A stretch of DNA of 64,000 bases, from NCBI RefSeq assembly GCF_947090785.1, contig NZ_OX352320.1, positions 930,001 through 994,000 of the forward strand, in the 5' to 3' direction. The stretch is from Rheinheimera sp. MM224. Its GTDB lineage: Bacteria > Pseudomonadota > Gammaproteobacteria > Enterobacterales > Alteromonadaceae. The translations under genes were made by a program, and so were the position numbers. The notes under the pieces are model-generated. The model had not been told where the DNA came from and did not search any database. It saw only the letters and a list, made by a program, of their open reading frames with translations. Shown here piece after piece: positions 8,385 to 15,131 of this stretch. Within the stretch, counting starts at the first letter, position 1, and each line of letters opens with the position of its first letter.

Positions 8385-9611
8385 GTGGATTCCGCCAGTT
8401 TTATTGAAAAACGCCGTTTTATCGTCAAGCTTGGCAAAATGCTGCATAAGTTTGGTACGCCGGCTTATCGTTTAGAAGCCCATTTGCAGGAAGTAGCAAA
8501 ACTGCTGCAGATAGGGGGCTCTTTTGCTATTACGCCTACTGTGTTGACTTTTGTGCTTTGGATCCCAGGCGATGAAAATGAATACACTCATATCTCCCGT
8601 GTCACCCCAGGAGAGCTCGATCTAGGTGCTTTATCTTACACAGATGAACTGGTGGATGCGCTCGCCAGCAGCAAGCTGACGTTGCAGGATGTGAATCAGC
8701 GGCTGGATCAAATTGCAGCTGCACCTAACCCTTATTCACGCTGGGCTACCTTTACCGCTTATGGAGCCGCTGGGGGCGCTTTTGCCATGTTAATGCGGGC
8801 CAGCTGGCACGATGTATTCTGGGCCACAGTTTTGAGCCTAATCGTGTATTTGTTTGTACTCTGGTCGATGAAGTCGCGCCGGGTGGCTCATATGCTGGAG
8901 CCGTTAGTGGCTTTGGTCTCGGCCTTATTGGCAACCGCTGTCGCTGTTTATATTGATCCTATGATCAATGTGCCCTTAGTGGTTTTGTCCGCCATTATTG
9001 TCTTTATTCCTGGTCTGGCTTTAACTCTGGGATTAGCAGAGTTGGCGGCGCGTCATCTGGTCTCAGGCACAGCACGGGTGATGGATGCGGTTATGTTGCT
9101 GTTTAAGCTGTATTTTGGCGCCTTTTTAGGCATAGCTTTAGGGCAAGTATTATTTGGCCAAATTCCGCCGCAATTAGCGCCTTCAGTACCGCAGTGGACT
9201 AGCTGGCTGGCGGTCGCCATTTTATGTGGCAGTTTAGTGGTGGTGTTTAAAGCCCGACTGCGGCACGCACTTTGGGGGCTTGTCTCTGGTTTTATTGCTT
9301 ACGCTGCCAGTTTATGGGGCGCTTATTACCTGGGATTAGCGTTAGGAGCTTTTGTTGGCGCTTTTGCGGTGGGTCTATACGGTAACTTATTTAACCGATT
9401 GATGAACGCACCGGCCAGCATAGTGTCTTTACAGGGCATGATAGTGCTGGTGCCTGGCAGTAAAACTTATATAGGTTTAAATGCTTTTGTTTCTGGTCAG
9501 CAGATGGTGTCAACCGACCAATTAGGGCAGCAAACCTTTTTAATTTTTATGTCGCTGGTGGCAGGGTTTATATTTGCTAACGTTGCTTTACCACCAAGAA
9601 AGTCGTTGTAG
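8385..9611 (+). CDS. ThrE-type threonine/serine exporter family protein
   Basis: This is a 408-residue inner-membrane protein of the ThrE family, whose Corynebacterium member exports threonine and serine. The N-terminal half (about 1-125) is the soluble conserved domain (KLGKMLHKFGTPAYRLE; FAITPTVLTF); ten or so hydrophobic segments follow, with FIPGLALTLGLAELAARHLVSGTARVMDA split over the first membrane block and LVPGSKTYIG near the end. The GTG at 8385 is preferred because AAGGA lies 7 bp upstream; a GTG nine codons earlier (8358) is possible. Substrate is inferred from the family only. Confidence 0.78.
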   Translation: MDSASFIEKRRFIVKLGKMLHKFGTPAYRLEAHLQEVAKLLQIGGSFAITPTVLTFVLWIPGDENEYTHISRVTPGELDLGALSYTDELVDALASSKLTLQDVNQRLDQIAAAPNPYSRWATFTAYGAAGGAFAMLMRASWHDVFWATVLSLIVYLFVLWSMKSRRVAHMLEPLVALVSALLATAVAVYIDPMINVPLVVLSAIIVFIPGLALTLGLAELAARHLVSGTARVMDAVMLLFKLYFGAFLGIALGQVLFGQIPPQLAPSVPQWTSWLAVAILCGSLVVVFKARLRHALWGLVSGFIAYAASLWGAYYLGLALGAFVGAFAVGLYGNLFNRLMNAPASIVSLQGMIVLVPGSKTYIGLNAFVSGQQMVSTDQLGQQTFLIFMSLVAGFIFANVALPPRKSL

Positions 9612-9627
9612 CAAATTCGATTTTCGT

Positions 9628-9811
9628 TATACCCAAAGTAATTGATGTTGCAGCGCGACGACAAGCGTTGGAGACCCCAGGAGCATAGTTGTCCTATGTT
9701 TCTATGGATTGAGGTGTATGCTCGCCAGAGACCAAAGTTAATCCGCTGAAATAAATGACTGGGGCGAGGAGCGCAGTCAACAAAGCAGCGGCTTCAAGTA
9801 CGAAGGGTATA
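9628..9811 (+). repeat. TATACCC...GGGTATA dispersed element, long copy (184 bp)
   Basis: The element starts TATACCCAAAGTAATTG and ends TTCAAGTACGAAGGGTATA. A 127-bp relative lies at 13583-13709 with the same ends and shared internal stretches (GAGACCCCA.GAGCATAG; GGGGCGAG.AGCGCAG.CAACAA.GC.GCGGCTTCAAGT). This copy carries about 57 extra internal bases. It has 7-bp terminal inverted repeats, no ORF, and lies just after the thrE-like gene. Confidence 0.75.
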
Positions 9812-9812
9812 A

Positions 9813-9892
9813 AAAAATCGTCGGGAAACGATTTTTAACATTGGAGCGAAGCGACGATGGCCCGTAAGGGCATTTTGCAGGACAGCAAAATG
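9813..9892. other. run of small inverted repeats downstream of the element
   Basis: Three back-to-back inverted repeats are visible: AAAAATCGTCGGGAAACGATTTTT (9813-9836), ATGGCCCGTAAGGGCAT (9857-9873) and CATTTTGCAGGACAGCAAAATG (9871-9892). The first has an A/T-rich base and could act as a bidirectional terminator between the converging genes. No coding potential was seen. Confidence 0.5.
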
Positions 9893-9916
9893 TAAAAAGC
9901 TGCGATTAACGCAGCT
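9893..9916 (-). terminator. intrinsic terminator overlapping the end of the regulator gene
   Basis: On the minus strand GCTGCG-TTAAT-CGCAGC is followed by TTTTT. The loop contains the TAA stop codon of the gene at 9906-10484. Confidence 0.8.
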
Positions 9917-10484
9917 CTTGTAATAACTTTTCTAAGCGGTCTTTTAAGTCACTGAATAACAGCGGCTTACGCATCAGTTGGACAGTGTCAGGTAAACCGC
10001 CCCCAGCTGCAATTTCTGCATCTGTTAAGGCTGTTACAACGATGATTTTCATATTCTCGTGGCGTGAAGATAACTTCAGTTCACGGATCATTTGAAAACC
10101 ATCCAGTTCAGGCATCTGCAAATCTGTGATCAGAATTTGTGGTGCCCATTCGCCAATTTTTAATAAACCGGCTATACCGTTGGTAACAGATTGCAAACTG
10201 ATAGGTAAACCCCAGGATTCAATTTGCAGGCTATAAAGTTGTTTGAGTAACTCATCATCTTCCGCCAAGAGAATGCGAACTGAATTATCAACAGGTTGAG
10301 TTTGATTTTTCAGCAGAAGGCGTTCGACAGAAGACTGAGTGACACGACGGTGACCACCTGGAGTTTTCCAGGCGTCCAGGGCACCTTTTTCCACCCATAA
10401 CTGCACGGTGCGTAGAGAAACACCAAGTAAATCAGCAGCTTGTTGAGTCGACAGTAAAGGTTCTGTGTGTTTACTTTTGTTCAT
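9906..10484 (-). CDS. response regulator with N-terminal excisionase/MerR-type HTH and C-terminal receiver
   Basis: The 192-residue protein has an unusual order of domains. Residues 9-58 form a winged HTH of the excisionase/HTH_17 type (LLSTQQAADLLGVSLRTVQLW; TPGGHRR). Residues 69-192 are a receiver domain with the acidic pair D76/D77, phospho-acceptor D121 in ITDLQMPELDG, T151 and K173, so the phosphorylation site is intact. It should be a DNA-binding two-component regulator, but no histidine kinase gene is near. The ATG at 10484 has only a weak ribosome site. The target genes are unknown; the gene is separated by 103 bp from the DUF3135-like gene read in the same direction. Confidence 0.85.
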   Translation of the reverse strand: MNKSKHTEPLLSTQQAADLLGVSLRTVQLWVEKGALDAWKTPGGHRRVTQSSVERLLLKNQTQPVDNSVRILLAEDDELLKQLYSLQIESWGLPISLQSVTNGIAGLLKIGEWAPQILITDLQMPELDGFQMIRELKLSSRHENMKIIVVTALTDAEIAAGGGLPDTVQLMRKPLLFSDLKDRLEKLLQELR

Positions 10485-10587
10485 ACGGGGCTAATGGGTA
10501 TCATATTTTGTATTTTTATCAATTCTAGACGAGAACACAGGTCGCTGTCACTTTATTTTTTGTGATTTTCAACCGCTTTTTTTTCAC

Positions 10588-10938
10588 TTATTGCTCCTGA
10601 CCCTTTGACCTGAAAGGTAAAATAGTAGCACAAGGCTTTTGCGGCGGTTTTTGCGTCGTGCATAACTGTTCCAGGGCATCCTGCATCCGGCTCATTTCTG
10701 ACAACATCAACTGATAAGCTCTGGTCAGCCGGACCAGTGGAGCTTTATAGCGTAATTGTTCTGACTGTAGCCTGAATAAAGTTTGCTGAATAGCTTTCCT
10801 ACCTTTGTCGTCACTTTGTGCGTCAATCAATTCCTGATTCAATTTCCTTTGTAGCGCATCCAGCGCGGCAGGGTCTTGCTTTGCCATGCTGAGCAATTCG
10901 TCAAAAGCTGGCAGAGGTGAATAAGTGGATGCAGCCAT
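10588..10938 (-). CDS. small DUF3135-like protein
   Basis: The 116-residue protein is mostly helical and soluble. Its start, PLPAFDELLSMAKQDPAALD, and the following QRKLNQELID and FRLQSEQLRYKAPLVRL segments resemble the DUF3135 family of small gammaproteobacterial proteins with no assigned function. The C-terminal tail carries two cysteines and is probably disordered. The ATG at 10938 is the first in the frame. It faces away from aroF across a 357-bp gap. Confidence 0.65.
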   Translation of the reverse strand: MAASTYSPLPAFDELLSMAKQDPAALDALQRKLNQELIDAQSDDKGRKAIQQTLFRLQSEQLRYKAPLVRLTRAYQLMLSEMSRMQDALEQLCTTQKPPQKPCATILPFRSKGQEQ

Positions 10939-11076
10939 GAACTAACCTATACAAAGAATGAGTGGTTAAGTTTTAGTGTAGACCATCCAATTCAGGCCGT
11001 TGTTCCTGCTGCTGTATAAGGTTTTACCGTTAAATAATTGGCGTGAGATCAGCCAATTAAAGGCAATTTAGCATTT

Positions 11077-11094
11077 TGTAATGAAATGTTTACT
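11077..11094 (+). promoter_or_regulatory. TyrR-type operator 1 upstream of aroF
   Basis: TGTAAT-GAAATG-TTTACT matches the TyrR box consensus TGTAAA-N6-TTTACA at 10 of 12 fixed positions. It lies about 70 bp upstream of the probable -35 box. Confidence 0.65.
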
Positions 11095-11148
11095 TTTTTG
11101 TGTTTCGTGAATTTTGGGTATGTTCCTTTATTTGTTTGGCTTTAAAGG

Positions 11149-11177
11149 TTGACTTGCCAGTAATTGGTTTTTAATAT
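11149..11177 (+). promoter_or_regulatory. candidate aroF promoter
   Basis: TTGACT and TAATAT are spaced by 17 bp, about 120 bp upstream of the aroF start. The two TyrR-type boxes flank it. Confidence 0.5.
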
Positions 11178-11207
11178 GTCCAAATTCGTAATTAATTAAA
11201 TACGTGT

Positions 11208-11225
11208 TGTAAATATAAGTTTACT
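11208..11225 (+). promoter_or_regulatory. TyrR-type operator 2 upstream of aroF
   Basis: TGTAAA-TATAAG-TTTACT matches the TyrR consensus at 11 of 12 fixed positions, a strong box. It lies downstream of the candidate promoter, where a bound dimer could block initiation or elongation. Confidence 0.75.
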
Positions 11226-11295
11226 GGTGTTCTGCTTGCATTTATCAAGTAAAACCGGCGCTTTGGCAACGCATGATGCAAACAGGAGCATTGAA

Positions 11296-12390
11296 ATGAG
11301 CAAGATTGTTGACGATTTACGTATAGTTTCGGAGCAGTTATTAAGCCCGCCCGCTGTGTTAAAGCAGGCTTTACCTTTATCCGGTGCAGGTTCTGACTTC
11401 ATACAGAAATCCCGCCAGGAAATCGCCGATATAGTGCATGGCCGCGATCCACGTCTGTTAGTGATTACAGGTCCATGTTCTATTCACGATCCTGTATCCG
11501 CTATGGATTACGCCCGCCGTCTGAAACAGCTGCAACTGCAATACAAAGATACCTTGTACATTGTGATGCGGGTGTACTTTGAAAAACCCCGCACTACAGT
11601 TGGCTGGAAAGGTTTTATCAATGATCCGCATCTGGATGACTCCTTTGATCTGGAAACGGGATTAACCAAAGGTCGGCGTTTGCTACTGGATTTAGTCGAG
11701 ATGGAGCTACCTGCGGCAACCGAAGCTTTAGATCCAATCAGTCCACAGTATTTATCTGATTTAATCAGCTGGGCTGCAGTCGGAGCTCGCACCGTGGAGT
11801 CGCAAACTCACCGTGAAATGGCCAGCGGTTTATCAATGCCGGTCGGTTTTAAAAATGGCACAGATGGTAATTTAAATATTGCGCTTAATGCGCTGCAATC
11901 AGCTGCCAGCGGTCACAGTTTTATTGGTATTAACCAAAAAGGCCAGGTGTCTTTGGTACAAACTGCCGGCAACCCGGATGGTCATGTGATTTTACGCGGT
12001 GGCACCAAACCTAATTACGACGAAGACAGTGTACAGGCGGCTTTAGCAGCGCTGCGTAAACACGGTTTACCTGAAGGCTTGGTGATTGACTGCAGTCATG
12101 GCAACTCCAGTAAAGATCACAACAGACAAGGTCTTGTCGCTCAGTCGGTGATTGAGCAGCGCGTCAAAGGCAATAAAGCCATTATTGGCATTATGCTGGA
12201 AAGCCATATTCATGCGGGTCGGCAGGATTTAGTGGATGGCAAAGCTGAGCTCTATGGTGTATCTGTAACTGATGCTTGTATTGACTGGGCTAGTACTGCA
12301 GGTTTATTGGCGGATCTGAATCAACAGCTCTCGTCACTGGAGTCGGCAGAAGAACCATCAGAACAATCATCACGTGAAGTTGCAGCCTGA
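11296..12390 (+). CDS. aroF: 3-deoxy-7-phosphoheptulonate (DAHP) synthase, AroF-like
   Basis: The enzyme condenses phosphoenolpyruvate and erythrose 4-phosphate, the first step of aromatic amino acid synthesis. The 364-residue class I DAHP synthase shows ITGPCSIHDP, MRVYFEKPRTTVGWKG, GARTVESQTHREMASG, FKNGTDGN, LRGGTKPNYD, DCSHGNSSKDH and GIMLESHIH, covering metal, PEP and sugar-phosphate contacts. The ATG at 11296 has AGGAG 7 bp upstream; the frame is open further up but lacks such a site. Its 9-bp spacing to tyrA and the TyrR boxes upstream point to the tyrosine-sensitive isozyme, as in E. coli aroF-tyrA; the feedback specificity itself is inferred. Confidence 0.93.
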   Translation: MSKIVDDLRIVSEQLLSPPAVLKQALPLSGAGSDFIQKSRQEIADIVHGRDPRLLVITGPCSIHDPVSAMDYARRLKQLQLQYKDTLYIVMRVYFEKPRTTVGWKGFINDPHLDDSFDLETGLTKGRRLLLDLVEMELPAATEALDPISPQYLSDLISWAAVGARTVESQTHREMASGLSMPVGFKNGTDGNLNIALNALQSAASGHSFIGINQKGQVSLVQTAGNPDGHVILRGGTKPNYDEDSVQAALAALRKHGLPEGLVIDCSHGNSSKDHNRQGLVAQSVIEQRVKGNKAIIGIMLESHIHAGRQDLVDGKAELYGVSVTDACIDWASTAGLLADLNQQLSSLESAEEPSEQSSREVAA

Positions 12391-12399
12391 GAACGACAG

Positions 12400-13554
12400 A
12401 TGAATGATGTAGTAAGCGCACTGAACATACAAGACCCTATGGCAGCTTTGCTGCCGTTGCGTCAGCAGATTGATCAACTCGACAGTCAACTGGTCGAGTT
12501 ATTGGCCAAAAGAGCGGCTGTCACGGCAGAAGTAGGGCGGGTAAAGCAGCAGTTTGCTTTGCCTTTGTATGTGCCTGAACGTGAACAGGCTTTGATTAAA
12601 GCACGTCGCCAGCAGGCTGAAGAGGCTGGTGTCTCAGCTGATTTAATTGAAGATGTATTACGCCGTGTGATGCGTGAGTCTTACCAGACTCAGGAAGCAG
12701 GTTTTGTATGCTGTCGAACATCAGGCGATAAAGTCGTGGTAGTGGGTGGTGCCGGAGCTTTAGGCCAACGTTTTGTCAGCTTATTCCGACGCTCTGGTTA
12801 TCTGGTTGAAGTGCTGGAGCAAGATAACTGGCATCAGGCGAAAGATATGGTGCAAGGTGCGGCTTTAGTGCTGATTGCGGTGCCTATAGCTGTGACTGAA
12901 CAGGTGATAGCGCAGTTGCCTGAATTGGACACCGATACTGTACTTGCCGATTTAACCAGTACCAAAACCGGGCCTTTGAGCGCTATGTTGGCGAAACACA
13001 GTGCTGCTGTGGTGGGGTTACACCCTATGTTTGGCCCTGACATCAGCAATATAGCCAAGCAAGTCGTTGTGGTCAGTCATGGCCGCGATGCTGAAAAGTA
13101 CCAGTGGCTTATTCAACAATTCAAAGTCTGGGGCGCTGTACTGACAGAAAAATCTGCGCAGCAGCATGATGAACTGATGCAGCTTATTCAGGCAATGCGC
13201 CATTTCAGCTCTTTAGTCTACGGCGTGCATTTGGCAGAAGAGCAGGCAGATTTGCAGCAGTTGCTGGAATTGAGTTCCCCTATTTACCGGCTGGAACTGG
13301 CGATGGTAGGCAGACTCTTTGCACAAAATGCTGAGCTTTACGCTGACATTATGTTGTCATCCAGTGCAGTCACAGGTTTATTGCAACGTTATCAGCACCG
13401 TTTTAATCAATTATCACACTTGCTCGCTGCGCGGGATAAAGCAGGTTTAATGGCGGAGTTTGCGAAAGGCCAGCAGTTTTTTGGACCCTTGGCTGATCAG
13501 TTTTTGCAGGAAAGCCGCCGTTTGTTACAAAAAGCTTCGGATGAACGCAGTTAA
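12400..13554 (+). CDS. tyrA: bifunctional chorismate mutase/prephenate dehydrogenase
   Basis: TyrA turns chorismate into prephenate and then, with NAD+, into 4-hydroxyphenylpyruvate for tyrosine. The 384-residue protein has an AroQ-type mutase domain (residues about 10-95: LRQQIDQLDSQLVELLAKR; PLYVPERE; LIEDVLRRVMRES) and a dehydrogenase domain whose NAD-binding motif VVGGAGALGQRF starts near 110. GLHPMFGPD and the QAMRHF segment mark the active-site region. It lies 9 bp after aroF and is probably cotranscribed from the same TyrR-type promoter. A dispersed repeat element starts 28 bp after its stop. Confidence 0.97.
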   Translation: MNDVVSALNIQDPMAALLPLRQQIDQLDSQLVELLAKRAAVTAEVGRVKQQFALPLYVPEREQALIKARRQQAEEAGVSADLIEDVLRRVMRESYQTQEAGFVCCRTSGDKVVVVGGAGALGQRFVSLFRRSGYLVEVLEQDNWHQAKDMVQGAALVLIAVPIAVTEQVIAQLPELDTDTVLADLTSTKTGPLSAMLAKHSAAVVGLHPMFGPDISNIAKQVVVVSHGRDAEKYQWLIQQFKVWGAVLTEKSAQQHDELMQLIQAMRHFSSLVYGVHLAEEQADLQQLLELSSPIYRLELAMVGRLFAQNAELYADIMLSSSAVTGLLQRYQHRFNQLSHLLAARDKAGLMAEFAKGQQFFGPLADQFLQESRRLLQKASDERS

Positions 13555-13582
13555 AGTGTATTTCCTCAAGTACTTTCGGTTA

Positions 13583-13709
13583 TATACCCAAAGCAATTGG
13601 AGTTGCAGTGCGGCGGCAAGCGAGCGAGACCCCATGAGCATAGATACACTATGCGATTGGGGCGAGTAGCGCAGCCAACAATGCTGCGGCTTCAAGTGGG
13701 AAGGGTATA
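13583..13709 (+). repeat. TATACCC...GGGTATA dispersed element, short copy (127 bp)
   Basis: The element starts TATACCCAAAGCAATTGGAG and ends TTCAAGTGGGAAGGGTATA. It shares ends and internal blocks with the 184-bp copy at 9628. It fills much of the tyrA-mtgA gap and contains no ORF. Its 7-bp ends are inverted repeats. Confidence 0.75.
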
Positions 13710-13788
13710 CAGCAACTAAAGCTGGCTCATTTCCTTACCGCGCTTTACACTCAAATCTGATGAACACTTTTATCTATCTGGAAAGTCA

Positions 13789-14487
13789 TTGATTTCACTT
13801 TGGTTTCGTAAGCTGCTGAGCATTGTAAAATACCTGATTATTCTGGCATTAAGCTTGGTGCTGCTGTTTGCTTTTATGCCAGTGCCTGTCACAGGTGTGA
13901 TGATTGAACGGCAAATTCAGGCGCTGTGGAATAATCATAAGAGTTATGAGTTGCAACATGACTGGGTGCCTTTTGAGCAAATTTCCGACGCGATGAAACA
14001 AGCTGTTGTTGCTGCTGAAGATCAAAAGTTTCCTGATCATTATGGTTTTGATACAGTTGCTATTGAAAAGGCATTGGAATACAACAGTAAAGGCCGGAAA
14101 GTGCGTGGCGCTTCTACTATCAGTCAACAAACGGCAAAAAATGTATTTTTATGGACAGGTCGTAGCTGGTTTCGCAAAGGACTGGAGCTGGTCTTTACCG
14201 GTTTGATTGAGCTGACCTGGGGCAAAGAACGCATTTTAGAAGTCTATTTAAACAGTGTGGAGTTTGGTCCTGGTATTTTTGGTGTCGAAGCCGCCGCCCA
14301 GAAGTTTTTTAAGCGTCCTGCCAGCACCTTGAGTCGTCATCAGGCTGCGCTGCTAGCCGCTGTTTTGCCTAATCCATTGCGCTTTAAAGTACAAAGTCCT
14401 TCGCCTTATGTCTATAAACGCCAGCAATGGATTTTAAAACAAATGAGGCAATTAGCCCCGATAGAGCAGCGGTTTGCTGATAATTAA
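13789..14487 (+). CDS. mtgA: monofunctional biosynthetic peptidoglycan transglycosylase
   Basis: MtgA polymerises lipid II into glycan strands at the periplasmic face of the inner membrane. The 232 residues have one N-terminal membrane anchor (about 12-32) and a GT51 domain: catalytic Glu77 in [20 protein letters not shown] (106-118), [19 protein letters not shown] and LLAAVLPNP. The match to E. coli MtgA is clear along its length. The only start that keeps the anchor is TTG at 13789, with GGAAAG just upstream. An 11-codon mini-ORF (13760-13792) ends across this TTG. Confidence 0.94.
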   Translation: MISLWFRKLLSIVKYLIILALSLVLLFAFMPVPVTGVMIERQIQALWNNHKSYELQHDWVPFEQISDAMKQAVVAAEDQKFPDHYGFDTVAIEKALEYNSKGRKVRGASTISQQTAKNVFLWTGRSWFRKGLELVFTGLIELTWGKERILEVYLNSVEFGPGIFGVEAAAQKFFKRPASTLSRHQAALLAAVLPNPLRFKVQSPSPYVYKRQQWILKQMRQLAPIEQRFADN

Positions 14488-14622
14488 ATCTAGTATGACT
14501 TTTTCATGACTTTCGTGTGACTCTTCGATGAAGATTTCTGATTTTTAACGCTTTTTCGATGCAAACTTTGCTCAGGCTGTTTAGGATCTGCCGCAACTGA
14601 AGAGTTGAAGCGGAGTTTGATC

Positions 14623-14829
14623 ATGGGCAAAAGAACATCTGAATTTATGCGCTCTGTGCATATAAAAACTATCCAGGCAGATTTGCAGCAAGGCAAAAGC
14701 ACGGAAGAAGCTATGCAGCATCTGAGGTTTGTCGGTGTCTGTGAGGATGAGTTGATGGATTTACTGCTTGAGGCGGGTTATAGCACTGAACAACACTCAG
14801 TGGCTGGCTCAGAATACTCCAGCATCTGA
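14623..14829 (+). CDS. small protein of unknown function
   Basis: The 68-residue product begins MGKRTSEFMRSVHIKTIQ and is predicted to be soluble and helical, basic at the N-terminus and acidic towards the C-terminus (CEDELMDLLLEAGY). No family was recognised. Support for a real gene: GCGGAG lies 7 bp before the ATG, and a hairpin-T-tract terminator overlaps the stop codon. A TTG six codons upstream (14605) is less likely. It stands alone between mtgA and the decarboxylase gene. Confidence 0.6.
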   Translation: MGKRTSEFMRSVHIKTIQADLQQGKSTEEAMQHLRFVGVCEDELMDLLLEAGYSTEQHSVAGSEYSSI

Positions 14830-14845
14830 GCTTCAGATCTTTTTT
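14823..14845 (+). terminator. terminator overlapping the stop of the small gene
   Basis: ATCTGA-GCT-TCAGAT is followed by CTTTTTT. The TGA stop codon of the 68-residue ORF is in the left arm. Confidence 0.7.
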
Positions 14846-14869
14846 ACAAAGATAAAAATGCAAAAAAGC

Positions 14870-14889
14870 AGGGACTGCATGCAGTCCCT
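14870..14889 (-). terminator. perfect 20-bp palindrome, terminator-like on the minus strand
   Basis: AGGGACTGCATGCAGTCCCT is a perfect palindrome. On the minus strand it is followed by GCTTTTTT. No minus-strand gene lies to its right before the LOG gene at 17487, so its role is uncertain. Confidence 0.5.
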
Positions 14890-14994
14890 GAATCGCAAGG
14901 TATAGAACAGGAATAGAGCTGCGTCTTACTGCAGCCACAGCTAAGATGCTCAAAAGCTGTGTCAGTTCTGTGACACTCAGCGCTTCTGCTCTGG

Positions 14995-15008
14995 TGAATA
15001 CGTATTCA
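14995..15008. promoter_or_regulatory. candidate ArgR (ARG) box upstream of the decarboxylase
   Basis: TGAATACGTATTCA is a perfect palindrome and matches all ten fixed positions of the ArgR core TGAAT-N4-ATTCA. It lies about 125 bp before the decarboxylase ATG. Only one clear box is present, whereas E. coli operators usually have two. A further hairpin, GTGTCA-GTTCTG-TGACAC, is at 14959-14976. Confidence 0.55.
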
Positions 15009-15131
15009 ACTGATATTTTTAACTGATTTGGGTAATTTCTGATTTTTATGCAGGAAAAACAGGTCGGATTAGAGGAATTTTCTGCAAAATAAAGTATCCT
15101 TTGCGCACTTTTAACCGGCTTGGGGTACTCC

